A stretch of DNA of 64,000 nucleotides from Pelagibius sp. Alg239-R121 (GCF_947331435.1 NZ_CAMZOF010000004.1:434001-498000); one strand, 5' to 3'; numbered from the stretch's first letter, positions 29,115 to 38,073 are shown. Notes: generated from the sequence alone by a model not told the origin. A program made the numbers and translations.

Positions 29115-29303
29115 TTAAACGCCGATCACGCAGCCATCCTGCTTGGTCACCACGACCATGAAAGCCCGAGGCAGAACGCCGTCCTTAAAATCGCGCCGGC
29201 GGGTGGCCGGCTCCTCGTATGACGGGCAGATGTTATTTTGGTCACTCGACTTGGGTGAGTTCGAGACCCCTTGTAGAATTCGTATGCTTCGGAAATACGA
29301 CAG
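29115..29303 (-). other. Unassigned minus-strand transcript end with a small open frame
   Basis: The frame closed by the TAA at 29115-29117 is open back to 29303 (62 codons) and immediately precedes the strong terminator at 29056-29090. Its C-terminus would read FKDGVLPRAFMVVVTKQDGC and then VIGV. The frame has no ATG, GTG or TTG except an internal ATG only 14 codons from the end. It may be the 3' part of a gene whose upstream portion is in another frame (a 5' frame is open at 29147-29440), a small RNA, or a decayed gene. I cannot decide between them. Confidence 0.35.
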
Positions 29304-29470
29304 TCATGTGAGGGAATAATTCTCTCTTCGTTTTCGACACTGGACGCACCGATCCAATCGTGATCTTCAGGCGTACAGCTTGGAGTAAACCTGCGTTGGT
29401 TCTCGTTACGGGCAACCGCGCGGGGATCAGTTTGGTGCAAATTTGGCCTGCGTCGGGAAAGGATTTGAGC

Positions 29471-30271
29471 TTGAATGATCGATTGGTCGAAGGACGCGAC
29501 TGCATCTGGATTACGGGCGCCAGCTCAGGTATTGGCCGCGCCGTTGCATCTCTTCTCGTATCCCGTGGTTATCGGGTGGCGGCGTCGGCTCGCCGGCGTG
29601 AAACGTTGGAGGTCTTGGCGCAAGAGTTGGCGAATGAAACGGGCGAGATCAGAGTCTATCCGATTGATGTAACGGACCACGATGCGGTTGCAGCAACACG
29701 AACAGAAATAGAGTCGGACTTCGGCCCGATCGGGCTTGCGCTGCTCAACGCCGGTACCCATCGCGAAGTCATGGCACGGGATTTTTCGGCCGAAGATGTG
29801 CGTGCGCTTATCGATCTGAACGTGATGGGCTGCGTAAATTGTCTGGAGGCGGTGCTGCCGGAAATGATCGCAAGGGGCAGGGGGCATCTTGCCCTGGTCT
29901 CGTCGGTCGCCGGCTATATGGGGCTTCCGACCTCTGCGGGGTATGGCGCGACCAAGGCTGGACTGATTAACATGGCTGAAGCGTTGAAGCCGGAATGCGA
30001 CCGACTGAGCATCAAACTGCAATTGATAAACCCGGGATTTGTGAAGACGCCTCTGACCGACAGGAATCCCTTTCCCATGCCGTTCCTCATGAATGTTGAC
30101 GATGCGGCACGGGCGATGGTCGCGGGGCTGGAGTCGCGGCGCTTCGAAGTGATTTTTCCACGCCGCCTCGCTTACATCCTGAAAGCTCTGCGATTGCTTC
30201 CCTATCCTTTGTTCTTTGCCTTGACGCGCCGTCTATTGCCGGTTCAACGGCACGGGCAGCCGGACGGCTGA
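29471..30271 (+). CDS. Short-chain dehydrogenase/reductase (SDR)
   Basis: The 266-residue form starts at TTG 29471, which has GGAAAGGA seven bases upstream; an in-frame ATG at 29360 would add 37 residues without conserved sequence. NAD(P)-binding TGASSGIG (residues 13-20), NAG (LALLNAGTHRE), catalytic Ser in ALVSSVAGYM and YxxxK in SAGYGATKAG are all present. The C-terminal LRLLPYPLFFALTRRLLP is hydrophobic and suggests membrane association. It is the classical SDR type; the substrate is unknown. SDR genes of this type often accompany the Cfa/DUF1365/FAD operon found here at 31377-34856. Confidence 0.88.
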   Translation: MNDRLVEGRDCIWITGASSGIGRAVASLLVSRGYRVAASARRRETLEVLAQELANETGEIRVYPIDVTDHDAVAATRTEIESDFGPIGLALLNAGTHREVMARDFSAEDVRALIDLNVMGCVNCLEAVLPEMIARGRGHLALVSSVAGYMGLPTSAGYGATKAGLINMAEALKPECDRLSIKLQLINPGFVKTPLTDRNPFPMPFLMNVDDAARAMVAGLESRRFEVIFPRRLAYILKALRLLPYPLFFALTRRLLPVQRHGQPDG

Positions 30272-30846
30272 AAAGTCCGAGATTATGGGAAGACTTCGCT
30301 CTTGATGCGGTGCGAGCGAATTTTCAATAGCGGGGCGATTCAGTATTCCCACTCGATTTATTCAACAACAACCGCGCTGAAGTCGATCACCGAACCCACT
30401 CCCTGTACCCGTCATGCGGAAATTTATCTTCGCCACAATTGCCTTTTAATGTAATTAAGTGATCGATAAGGATCCAAAAAGTTAGTGCAACAAGCATGTG
30501 AAGGAGGGACGGGATCGGCTGCTGAATAGAAACAGTTGGAGCGCAGCTTGGTCGTTTGGCTTCGACTCGACCTCCCGTTACGCGATGCTCGAAGCGGGAA
30601 CCGTGAGATTTGCAACAAGCCCAAAATCCATGATGCCGAACCAATATCTCCAAAAGTCGTTTTGTGCGCCTTCTCTCTTCAGTGTGATGCGGTTGCACAA
30701 AGGATGGATTTAAATTTGATCAATTGATCTTCTACTCGCATTAGCAGCAAAGGCATTGACAAGCTAGCGTACAAGGCTGCATACAGTAGTATGACATTCT
30801 ACGGCCGGGCATGTCGGGGTTCAAATGGGGGCTGGCGAAGAGTTTT
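30272..30846. other. Intergenic region (575 bp) without a recognised gene
   Basis: Only AT-rich sequence and short symmetric elements are visible. A perfect 12-bp palindrome GATCAATTGATC occupies 30718-30729. A TTGACA at about 30757 followed 20 bp later by TACAGT is a weak promoter candidate for the PAS_5 gene. Frames on both strands of this stretch have no sequence resembling known proteins. Confidence 0.4.
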
Positions 30847-31320
30847 ATGTGTGAAGGTGACGACATATGGTCGCGGCTCCGAAGCCCGTTGCATCAAGAA
30901 GCCTACCGCTATTGGCGCTCCAAGTTTTCTGAAGGTTTGCTGCCTGGGCGTGATGCAATCGATCCGCTGGAAGTGCCTTCCGTTCTACCCTGGTTGAATC
31001 TTGTCGATGTTCTAAAGGACGGAGATCAATATCGTTTTCGTCACCGCTTGATCGGTACTGGCATTGTCGGCCGCTATGGCCGCGATGCGACGGGCAGCTG
31101 GTTTGACGACGTTTATGAACCGGAACTGCTGGGCGAACACCTCCACGATTACGTAGAGTTGGTAACAACTGCGCGCCCGAACCTTTCCCAGGTTGCAATG
31201 CCGATACCGGAAAAGAACTTTATCAGTTATCAGCGTCTGGCTCTGCCGCTGGCCACGGATGGATCAAACATCGACATGATCATGGTGGTCATTGACTTTG
31301 ACGACCATGGAGCCGCATAG
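30847..31320 (+). CDS. PAS_5 domain protein (PF07310-like)
   Basis: From the ATG at 30847, preceded by GAAGAG, the product is 157 residues; an ATG at 30811 would add 12. Nearly all of it is a single PAS-like domain of the PF07310 type, with EAYRYWRSKF, LPGRDAIDPLEVPSVLPWLN near the start, YRFRHRLIGTGIVGRYGRD in the middle and SYQRLALPLATDGSNIDMIM at the end. No effector domain is attached. Such proteins are abundant in Rhodospirillales and related groups and their function is not known. Confidence 0.85.
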   Translation: MCEGDDIWSRLRSPLHQEAYRYWRSKFSEGLLPGRDAIDPLEVPSVLPWLNLVDVLKDGDQYRFRHRLIGTGIVGRYGRDATGSWFDDVYEPELLGEHLHDYVELVTTARPNLSQVAMPIPEKNFISYQRLALPLATDGSNIDMIMVVIDFDDHGAA

Positions 31321-31376
31321 ATTCGCTTTCCGGTAGTCAACATCCGCTCCTTCAGAGCTGTAGAGCTCAGAAATCT

Positions 31377-32576
31377 TTAAGTTGGACGCTGGAGCGCAAA
31401 CTGTTTGACGTCAATCCGCCCCACGTTAAATCCCGCTTCGCAGTAGGCAAGATAATAGGTCCAAAGGCGGCGAAAATGTTCGTCGAATCCCAAGCTCGCG
31501 ATGCTTGGCCAAGCAGCGTCAAAGCTATACCGCCAGCGCCGTAGGGTTTCGGCATAGTGCCAGCCGAATCCATTTTCGTTTCGATACTCGAGTCCCGCGC
31601 GGGCAGATTGTTGTGCGATGATTTCCGGTGACGGCAGCATGCCGCCGGGAAAGATGTGACGTTGAATGAACTCGGTGTTTCGGCTGTAGTCGTCCCAGGC
31701 ATGGTCGGCAATGGTAATCACTTGCAGCGCGGCAACACCTCCGGGTTTGAGGCTGTTGCGAAGCTTATCGAAAAAGATGGGCCAGTATCTCACGCCGACG
31801 GCTTCGAGCATCTCGATCGAGAGCACCCGGTCGAAGCTTCCCTCAATGTCGCGATAGTCTCTGCGCAGAATTTCGACCCGTTCGTTAAGGCCGTCGGCCT
31901 GAATGCGTTGCCTGGCGAACTTGTACTGCTCATCAGAAATGGTCACCGCAGTAACCTTACAGTCGTGCTCGCGGGCCAGATAGCTGGCAAAGCCACCCCA
32001 CCCGCAGCCGATCTCCAGAACATGCTGACCCTTGCCGACGTGCGCCATTTCTGCCAGATGGCGGTACTTGTTGGACTGTGCGGTATCCAGTGGCTCGTCG
32101 GGTTTCGCGAAGATTGCTGAGGAATAAGTCAGACTTTCGTCCAACCAATTCCGGTAAAAATTGTTCCCCAGATCGTAGTGTTGGGAAATGTTCCGCCGTG
32201 AGCCGTTTCTGGAATTGAAATTAAGGAGATGCTGAATGCGGCTCATCAATCTCGGCAGTGGGCGTCCAACCAAGACCTCATCCCAGGCCTCCTGGTTTGC
32301 TTCGCCGAACTCCAGCAGGGTGACAAGGTTCGGGGTGTGAAACTCCCCGGCCACAAAGGCATCGGCAAAACCGAGGTGCCCACCCATCACCAGATGAGAA
32401 AAGAAACGCTGCGAGGTGATATGGATCTCGGCATTCGGGCCGGTCAAATCGGCTGCAAACCGCGTCGTGCTGCCGTCCGGCAAATAGATCAGGATCGAAC
32501 CCTTATGAAGGGTCGAGCCCAACAGATTCAGCAGTTTGTGTATCTGCTTGTAGGTTATTTTCTTGTACAGCCCCAA
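31377..32576 (-). CDS. Cyclopropane-fatty-acyl-phospholipid synthase family methyltransferase
   Basis: The 399-residue protein has the Cfa core: NISQHYDLGNNFYRNWLDES and YSSAIFAKPDEPLDTAQ, SAM-binding VLEIGCGWGGFASYLAR near residue 180, and the terminal GFGWHYAETLRRWRYSF with FRRLWTYYLAYCEAGF. It uses SAM to modify double bonds of membrane-lipid acyl chains. It is the last gene of an operon FAD oxidoreductase, DUF1365, methyltransferase. That arrangement is shared with the alphaproteobacterial genes for furan-containing or methylated fatty acids made under singlet-oxygen or envelope stress. The precise product cannot be told from sequence. Confidence 0.9.
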   Translation of the reverse strand: MGLYKKITYKQIHKLLNLLGSTLHKGSILIYLPDGSTTRFAADLTGPNAEIHITSQRFFSHLVMGGHLGFADAFVAGEFHTPNLVTLLEFGEANQEAWDEVLVGRPLPRLMSRIQHLLNFNSRNGSRRNISQHYDLGNNFYRNWLDESLTYSSAIFAKPDEPLDTAQSNKYRHLAEMAHVGKGQHVLEIGCGWGGFASYLAREHDCKVTAVTISDEQYKFARQRIQADGLNERVEILRRDYRDIEGSFDRVLSIEMLEAVGVRYWPIFFDKLRNSLKPGGVAALQVITIADHAWDDYSRNTEFIQRHIFPGGMLPSPEIIAQQSARAGLEYRNENGFGWHYAETLRRWRYSFDAAWPSIASLGFDEHFRRLWTYYLAYCEAGFNVGRIDVKQFALQRPT

Positions 32577-32594
32577 TGTCTTGTCCCTCGTCCT

Positions 32595-33461
32595 TCACTC
32601 GCCTGCCAGGGACGCGGGCGCCGATGTGACGGTATGCCTCGCGCTGTCTGGCGGGATTTCTCTATCGTTTTGTATGGAGTTTGCCGTCGACCCTGCTTCC
32701 GCGGCTTTGCCAGGACGCGGTTGGAGGCGCGCGCCTTTGAGCCATAACCGCAGGGCCTGCCAATGAATCGCGCCTGTGACTTTGAAGGTCATGAGCGGAT
32801 AGCGAACCAGCGTTGAGAGCAGTCGGAGCGACGTCAATCTTGACCTTGTGCCGTTCTGCGTTGCGATCAGCAACTCGCCCTCGGGAATTTGCTGGCGGAT
32901 AACGACCGACAAGGATTTCGACGGTGTCTTGAGCCGAAAGTTGTAACGGGCCTTCATGTCGATGAAGGGGGATACGTAGAATGCTTTGTCGCAACTCTGA
33001 AGCAGCGCATCTCCTTCCTGCCATTTGGCATCAACAGCTTCGACGTAGGTGTGGTGTTCGCCGAAAGTGTTTCTGACTTCGTACACAATTGCCTTGAGGT
33101 TGCCGGTCCGGTGCCGGCAAAACCAGATTGAGAGTGGATTGAAGACGTAGCCCAGCATCCGCGGCATGCAGAGAACCTGCACCTGTCCACCCTCAAGGTC
33201 GATACCCCGCGCCGCCAGTTGACCGTCAAGCCATTCGCGCGGCGGTGTTCCGTCGCGCTGCCCGTGATCCTTGTCAAAAAAAGAAAAGACGTTTGGTTTG
33301 TTGTGCGAGAAAAATCTCAATTTCCGATCGAGAAGCGGAAGCTCCTCGAGATCGATCAGCATTGCGAATGTGCGATAGCTGAACCGATGGCTAAAAGGCC
33401 TTAGCCTTTTGTGCATGACGCGCCCGAAGTAAAGGCAGGTTGCGATAGTTTCGCTGGTCAT
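32595..33461 (-). CDS. DUF1365 family protein
   Basis: The 288-residue protein begins CLYFGRVMHKRLRPFSHRFS, a diagnostic DUF1365 start, and contains MLIDLEELPLLDRKLRFFSH, MPRMLGYVFNPLSIWFCRH and VEVRNTFGEHHTYV-like segments (here VYEVRNTFGEHHTY). The family usually sits between an FAD-dependent oxidoreductase and a Cfa-like methyltransferase, as here, and has no proven activity. It overlaps neither neighbour; the gaps are 18 and 30 bp, in keeping with one operon. Confidence 0.92.
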   Translation of the reverse strand: MTSETIATCLYFGRVMHKRLRPFSHRFSYRTFAMLIDLEELPLLDRKLRFFSHNKPNVFSFFDKDHGQRDGTPPREWLDGQLAARGIDLEGGQVQVLCMPRMLGYVFNPLSIWFCRHRTGNLKAIVYEVRNTFGEHHTYVEAVDAKWQEGDALLQSCDKAFYVSPFIDMKARYNFRLKTPSKSLSVVIRQQIPEGELLIATQNGTRSRLTSLRLLSTLVRYPLMTFKVTGAIHWQALRLWLKGARLQPRPGKAAEAGSTANSIQNDREIPPDSARHTVTSAPASLAGE

Positions 33462-33491
33462 AAGTTTATCTTCGCCTTGCCCATCGAAACA

Positions 33492-34856
33492 TCACTCCGC
33501 AGCCATCACGGTTCCCAGATCGACTGGCTGCGACGGTGTGGCATGTCGGGCCGCGACGCTCCTGGGCGTGACCCGGTCGAACCAAGGGGCCGGCGAGCCA
33601 AGGGCTGCGGCTACTGTCAATCCGGATTGCAAACCGTCTTCATGGAATCCGTGACCGAAGTAGCTGCCGCAGAACCAAATGCCGCTCCGGCCCTGGATTC
33701 CCTTCAGTCGCTGCTGCGCTTGCAATGCGCCACGATCGAACAACGGATGTTTGAAGATGAGATCCTGGTGCACCGGGCCGGAAATCGAGCGATCGCCCGG
33801 GTTTAAGGTGACGAAAACGGGAAACTGAGGATCGATACCCTGGAGCCGGTTCATCCAGTAGGTCAAGCTCAAGTCTTCCAGCTCACCCAGAGGCTTGCCA
33901 GACAAATAGTTCCAACTCGCCCAAGCCCGCTTGCGCTTGGGCATAAGGGTTTTGTCGCCATGAAGGACAACGCGATTGTCGCTGTAGCGGAAGGCCGAGA
34001 GGATATCGCGCTCCTGCGCATCCGCGTCGCCACTCAGAATCGAGAGCGCCTGATCCGCGTGGCAGGCCAAGACGACCTGATCGAAGTTCTCTTCCCGCCC
34101 AGACGAATCGCGGAGGCTTACGCCACCGCTATGACGCCGCAATGCCGTCACGGCGGTATTTAATCTGATCTCACCGTCGAGACTCTTCTCAACACGCGCT
34201 ACGTAGCTTTTACTTCCACCGCTCACGGTTCGCCATTGCGGCCGGCCTGTGTAGGAGAGCAAACGGTGATTCTCACAGAAGGCCACGAAGCTTTTAACCG
34301 GATAGTCGAGCATCTGTTCCGGTGGTGTCGACCAGATCGCCGCACCCATGGGAAGGAGGTGCCCTTTCACGAATTCCGGACCGTATGCGTTTTGCTTCAG
34401 GTAGTCTCCCAGCGAAATCCCAATTTCGTCGTCTCCGTTCAGAAGAGCTGGCGCCTCGCGGTAAAAACGCCGCAGGTCTTTCAGCATGCGCCAGTAACTT
34501 GCTTTCAGTAAGTTTTGAGGCTGGGCGATCAGGCCAGCCAGGCTGCCTTCGTATTCAAAATCACCATTTCCAAGCGAGACCGCAAAGGACATGTCGCTTG
34601 CTTCTGTCGGTACCTTCAACGCATTGAAGAGGTGGACCAGCTGCGGGTAATTCAATTTGTTGTAGACGATGAAGCCGATGTCTATGTCGAGCTCAGAGAC
34701 GCCGTCCGTGCGCGGGTCCGGAAGTTCAAGCGTGACGGTATGGGCGTGGCCGCCGAGACGATCGCTTTGCTCATAAACGACGACCCGGTGTTCCTGAGCC
34801 AGAGCCCACGCTGCGCCCAGACCTGATATCCCGCTTCCGACAACCGCAATTTTCAT
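33492..34856 (-). CDS. FAD-dependent amine oxidase-type oxidoreductase (NAD(P)-binding protein)
   Basis: The 454-residue flavoprotein starts MKIAVVGSGISGLGAAWALA, an FAD-binding motif, followed by VVVYEQSDRLGGHAHTV. Mid-protein segments VASDMSFAVSLGNGDFEYEG-like (here ASDMSFAVSLGNGDFEYEG), SGGSKSYVARVEK and the terminal WFCGSYFGHGFHEDGLQSG are typical of the group that precedes DUF1365 and Cfa in alphaproteobacteria. In Rhodobacter the homologous locus takes part in converting methylated to furan fatty acids (inference by synteny). It is the first gene of the three-gene operon; its promoter lies in 34857-35030. Confidence 0.9.
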   Translation of the reverse strand: MKIAVVGSGISGLGAAWALAQEHRVVVYEQSDRLGGHAHTVTLELPDPRTDGVSELDIDIGFIVYNKLNYPQLVHLFNALKVPTEASDMSFAVSLGNGDFEYEGSLAGLIAQPQNLLKASYWRMLKDLRRFYREAPALLNGDDEIGISLGDYLKQNAYGPEFVKGHLLPMGAAIWSTPPEQMLDYPVKSFVAFCENHRLLSYTGRPQWRTVSGGSKSYVARVEKSLDGEIRLNTAVTALRRHSGGVSLRDSSGREENFDQVVLACHADQALSILSGDADAQERDILSAFRYSDNRVVLHGDKTLMPKRKRAWASWNYLSGKPLGELEDLSLTYWMNRLQGIDPQFPVFVTLNPGDRSISGPVHQDLIFKHPLFDRGALQAQQRLKGIQGRSGIWFCGSYFGHGFHEDGLQSGLTVAAALGSPAPWFDRVTPRSVAARHATPSQPVDLGTVMAAE

Positions 34857-35481
34857 GACGATACCCGCGTCGAGACGACTGTGGAAATCGAGCAGGCAAC
34901 TTGTTCGCGCGTCAGGCCGGTCGGGATGAAATTGGAAAGGGTTGGGGCATCAGGTAGGCTGAAGCATCGGACCTGCCGGCGATCTGCTGCGAAGAGATTC
35001 TGCATAAACTGTTACCAAAGCGATTGTCTTAGAGCGCGATCGATTAAAGCGTTTCCGTCAACGACGACCGCGCTCTATTGACTATACGCTGCGAGGCCTG
35101 GATCCGATCACATAGGGTCACGGCTTTTAGGATATTTTTTGATTCAAACCGATGTCTTTCGGCGAGTCGCTGATTTAACGCAGGGCTGTTTAAGATTTCT
35201 TACTCGTGTCGTTTATTAAGAAAAATAGTTAATGCGTTGTACTAAAACACTATTACGCTCTATTAAATTTGGCTGGTGTAATCTCGCGGACTGCCAATCA
35301 ACTGGAAATGAGTGTGCTCACATTACGGTGAGAAACGCGCATTTATCGCGCCAAACAGTTGCAACACAGTCAGATGAAACCACTTGATTCCTATGAGTGG
35401 CGATATGCCATAGATACGACCCGTCCAAGACGCTGCGGTTAGGCCTTTTTGTGACGAGGTCCCCTTTTGGGAGAAATAGTT
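34857..35481. other. Intergenic region (625 bp) with an inverted repeat
   Basis: AGAGCGCG (35031-35038) and CGCGCTCT (35069-35076) form an inverted repeat around GATTAAAGCGTTTCCGTC, resembling the elements at 23123 and 36958. The 35205-35280 part is strongly AT-rich (GTTTATTAAGAAAAATAG) and may hold the promoter of the fasciclin gene. No coding frame is supported. The divergent placement means the region also carries the promoter of the lipid-modification operon. Confidence 0.45.
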
Positions 35482-35973
35482 ATGCGGGTGAAAACGCGAT
35501 TCGTCGCGCTGGTGTCGCTCGCCCTGACGCTAGCTGTGATGGGCGGCGCTGCGCGAGCGGAAAACTTAATGGAAACCGCTGAATCGGCGGGTAAATTCGA
35601 CATCTGGGTGTCTGCGATTGAAGCGGCCGGCCTTAAAGAGCGCCTGACTGAGGAAGGCCCCTATACAGTCTTTGCCCCAACCGACGAGGCTTTCAGCCGC
35701 CTTCCCGAAGGATCGGTGGACGCCCTGTTGCAGCCGGAAAACCGGACGCAGCTGGTGCGGCTTGTCGAGTATCATCTTGCGAAAGGACGCTTCCAGTCCG
35801 GCAGTCTGGAGGGACGTGTAACGCATATTGAGTCCCTTCAGGGCGATGAGATTCAAATTGAAGGCCGCTATAACGAATTGCTGATTGATTCAGCCGAAGC
35901 GGTCGAGACTGACATTGAAAGCTCCAACGGAGTCATCCATGCGATCGATAATGTAATCTTGCCGCATTGGTAA
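35482..35973 (+). CDS. Secreted fasciclin-domain protein
   Basis: The ATG at 35482 (GGGAGA upstream) gives 163 residues with a signal peptide FVALVSLALTLAVMGGAARA. The mature part is one FAS1 domain: AIEAAGLKERLTEEGPYTVF, APTDEAFSRLPEGSVDALL, LVEYHLAKGRF and NGVIHAIDNVILP. It is an extracytoplasmic, probably adhesive or stress-related protein; FAS1 single-domain proteins are common near stress-responsive lipid genes but no interaction is visible. Monocistronic. Confidence 0.93.
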   Translation: MRVKTRFVALVSLALTLAVMGGAARAENLMETAESAGKFDIWVSAIEAAGLKERLTEEGPYTVFAPTDEAFSRLPEGSVDALLQPENRTQLVRLVEYHLAKGRFQSGSLEGRVTHIESLQGDEIQIEGRYNELLIDSAEAVETDIESSNGVIHAIDNVILPHW

Positions 35974-36015
35974 ACGGTTAGTCTTTGGGCCTCGGTAGCC
36001 AGCCCGGTTTGGTGC

Positions 36016-36933
36016 TTAAGCCTTCAAGTTAGCGAAGGCGACGGCAAGATTCCCGCCAAGCCGGGCGTTGTTCTCGACCAGCGCTATGTTGGCTTTCAGC
36101 GTTCTGCCCTTGCTGAGTTCTCCCAGGCGTTGCAGCAGAAACGGGGTGACATCCTTGCCACTGACATTTGCGGCATCCGCTTCGGCCAGGGCCTGTCCGA
36201 TATAAGCTTCCACCTCGTCTTCATCTAAAGCATCGGCTTCCGGAAGCGGGTTAGCGAGCACCAGACCGCTTTGAAGCCCAAGTTCCCAGTGAGATTTCAT
36301 CGCCAATGCCGCTTGCTGAGCCGTTTCAACCGAAGCGGAGAGGGTTAAGCCCGAAGTCTGGCTGTAAAAGGCTGGAAATTCCTGTGTGTCATAGCCGATC
36401 ACCGGCACCCCGCCGGTCTCCAGAACCTCAAGCGTTTTCGGCAGATCAAGAATCGCCTTGGCCCCGGCGCAAACCACGGCAACCCGGCGCCGCCCAAGCT
36501 CGGTCAAATCGGCTGAGATGTCGTAAGTTTGCTCTGCGCCGCGATGAACGCCACCCAGTCCGCCGGTCACGAAGACCCTGATACCAGCCAAATCCGATGC
36601 GATCATGGTGGCTGCAACCGTCGTCGCCCCTTTGGTGCCAGCCGCAAGCACAAGCCCCAGGTCGCGGGTGCTGACCTTTGCCACATCCTGCGCCTGTGCA
36701 AAGAGACTTAACTCCTCCTCCGTCAAGCCAACCTTGATCCGGCCCTCAAGCAGTCCGATTGTGGCCGGAACCGCGCCAGACTCCCGAACAATTTCTTCAA
36801 CCCGCCGCGCAACCTCCAGATTGGTCGGGTAGGGCATGCCATGAGAGATGATCGTCGATTCGAGGGCGACCACTGGCCGGTTTTCTCTGAGCGCGTCGGC
36901 AACATCAGGGCGAAGATCAAGTAAATCGGACAT
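36016..36933 (-). CDS. psuG: Pseudouridine-5'-phosphate glycosidase
   Basis: The 305-residue enzyme cleaves or forms the C-C glycosidic bond of pseudouridine 5'-phosphate. Family segments are ALESTIISHGMPYPTNLEVA, ATIGLLEGRIKVGLTEEEL, STRDLGLVLAAGTKGATTVA and VFVTGGLGGVHRGAEQTYDI. Pseudouridine kinase, usual in the same operon, is not in this stretch on the minus strand, so the upstream kinase step must be encoded elsewhere or fused in another gene. An inverted repeat lies 25-75 bp upstream of the start. Confidence 0.97.
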   Translation of the reverse strand: MSDLLDLRPDVADALRENRPVVALESTIISHGMPYPTNLEVARRVEEIVRESGAVPATIGLLEGRIKVGLTEEELSLFAQAQDVAKVSTRDLGLVLAAGTKGATTVAATMIASDLAGIRVFVTGGLGGVHRGAEQTYDISADLTELGRRRVAVVCAGAKAILDLPKTLEVLETGGVPVIGYDTQEFPAFYSQTSGLTLSASVETAQQAALAMKSHWELGLQSGLVLANPLPEADALDEDEVEAYIGQALAEADAANVSGKDVTPFLLQRLGELSKGRTLKANIALVENNARLGGNLAVAFANLKA

Positions 36934-36957
36934 GTGAGCTTTCCGTGGGTTCTATAG

Positions 36958-37008
36958 CTTCAATCTGATTGTTTTTTGCTGAATTGCTAGAAATCGATCA
37001 GATTGAAG
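36958..37008. repeat. Inverted repeat upstream of psuG
   Basis: CTTCAATCTGAT (36958-36969) and ATCAGATTGAAG (36997-37008) are perfectly complementary 12-bp arms separated by 27 bp. It lies just upstream of psuG, 25 bp from the start codon, and is followed by AGCGCTTTAAAT, a motif also suggested in the other intergenic elements of this window. It could be a REP-like unit or an mRNA structure. Confidence 0.6.
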
Positions 37009-37223
37009 AGCGCTTTAAATCTCAGCATCAACCCGAGGTATCAAGGCCTTTTAACCAAAAAAAGTTCAGGTTATCGGCCCTTCTCCGCCAAAGTTAAAGA
37101 TCGTGAGCGGAAAAGCCTGATCGGGGTAACCTTAAGATCGAAGATATCATCTTGTTGTTTATGGTTTTTAAATCGATTTCGGGTAGTTAATAGGGACCGA
37201 CAGTTAACCTTGGACCGTTAGGT
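37009..37223. other. Intergenic region before the small membrane protein
   Basis: About 215 bp separate the repeat from the next gene. I see AT-rich promoter-like sequence at 37141-37210 (TTGTTTATGGTTTTTAAATC) but no clear site or frame. Confidence 0.4.
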
Positions 37224-37556
37224 ATGACCGTACTCGAACTTACGCCGCAGCGCCCGATGTTGTCATGGAAGGCCATCATCCCCATCGCCTTTCTACTGGC
37301 AATCACCTGCATTGGCGTGTTTGGTCTTACACTCATCCCCCAGAGTGACCGCGGTCAGTTTGCGGTTGTGTTCCGCCCGGATATGACCCCTGATCAGATT
37401 TCAGACTCCATTGCCCGCGCGAAGGGCAAGATCGTTAGCGACAGCGCTTTCGAGACCGTCGTCATTGCGCATTTTGACGATCCGGGTTTCGAAACACGGC
37501 TCAAGAAGGCAGGCGCGCTGTTCGTTCTGAACCCTTCGATCGTTGGCGGATCTTAA
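37224..37556 (+). CDS. Small single-span membrane protein of unknown function
   Basis: The 110-residue product has one hydrophobic span (IPIAFLLAITCIGVFGLTLI, about residues 19-38) and a soluble C-terminal half with FAVVFRPDMTPDQISDSIAR, the pattern of proteins seen in alphaproteobacteria as predicted anchored domains. The C-terminal part ends FVLNPSIVGGS. No catalytic motif is present, and its neighbours give no function. The coding call rests on composition, start context and this recurring type. Confidence 0.7.
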   Translation: MTVLELTPQRPMLSWKAIIPIAFLLAITCIGVFGLTLIPQSDRGQFAVVFRPDMTPDQISDSIARAKGKIVSDSAFETVVIAHFDDPGFETRLKKAGALFVLNPSIVGGS

Positions 37557-37562
37557 GCCTTC

Positions 37563-38048
37563 CTAAGTTTCCACCGCTCCAAGCAAAGCTTCCTTGAGCG
37601 CGACCACCCTCTCGTCATCAATGCCTGAATAGGGCTTGGCGGGGACCACCCCCCAGATTGGATTCGGCCAGGCAACATCGCTGTGAAAGCGTGCAATGAC
37701 ATGGATGTGCAGTTGCGGGACCTGATTGCCTAACGCTGCAACATTTAGTTTATCGGGTTGATAGAGGGACCGCAGAGCTTGAGAGGCCACTCGGATTTCC
37801 TCGCCGATCCTTGCCATATCTGCTGGAGAGAGATCGTCATAATCCTTTAGACCCGGCTTCCTGGGAACCAGGATCAGCCAAGGGTAATTGGCGTCGTTGC
37901 TCAGGAGCACCTCACACAGCGGCCATTGGGCAATTGTGAAGGTGTCGGCCACTAACCGAGGATGTAATTCAAAGGCTTCCGTCACAACTTCCTCCAAAAG
38001 AGACTCACTGGATGCCCCCGACACGTGATGCTGCGCCGGGACGGTCAA
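37563..38048 (-). CDS. HIT-family protein
   Basis: The 161-residue protein has the histidine-triad core QLHIHVIARFHSDVAWPNPI, with the catalytic His-x-His-x-x at HIH, and the N-terminal LVPRKPGLKDYDDLSPADMA. HIT proteins hydrolyse nucleoside phosphoramidates and dinucleotides. The N-terminal region before ESLLEEVVTEAFELHPR is not conserved and a later start is possible. Its start is 26 bp from the betA remnant; the two are probably separate transcripts. Confidence 0.92.
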   Translation of the reverse strand: MTVPAQHHVSGASSESLLEEVVTEAFELHPRLVADTFTIAQWPLCEVLLSNDANYPWLILVPRKPGLKDYDDLSPADMARIGEEIRVASQALRSLYQPDKLNVAALGNQVPQLHIHVIARFHSDVAWPNPIWGVVPAKPYSGIDDERVVALKEALLGAVET

Positions 38049-38073
38049 TTCGAGACGGCCGACTCCGTGTGGA

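Noticed and set aside
30272-30846. Minus-strand frame at 30387-30698 as a gene
   Set aside because: It has no recognisable domain, no clear ribosome site and biased composition, with the opposite strand equally open; treated as chance.
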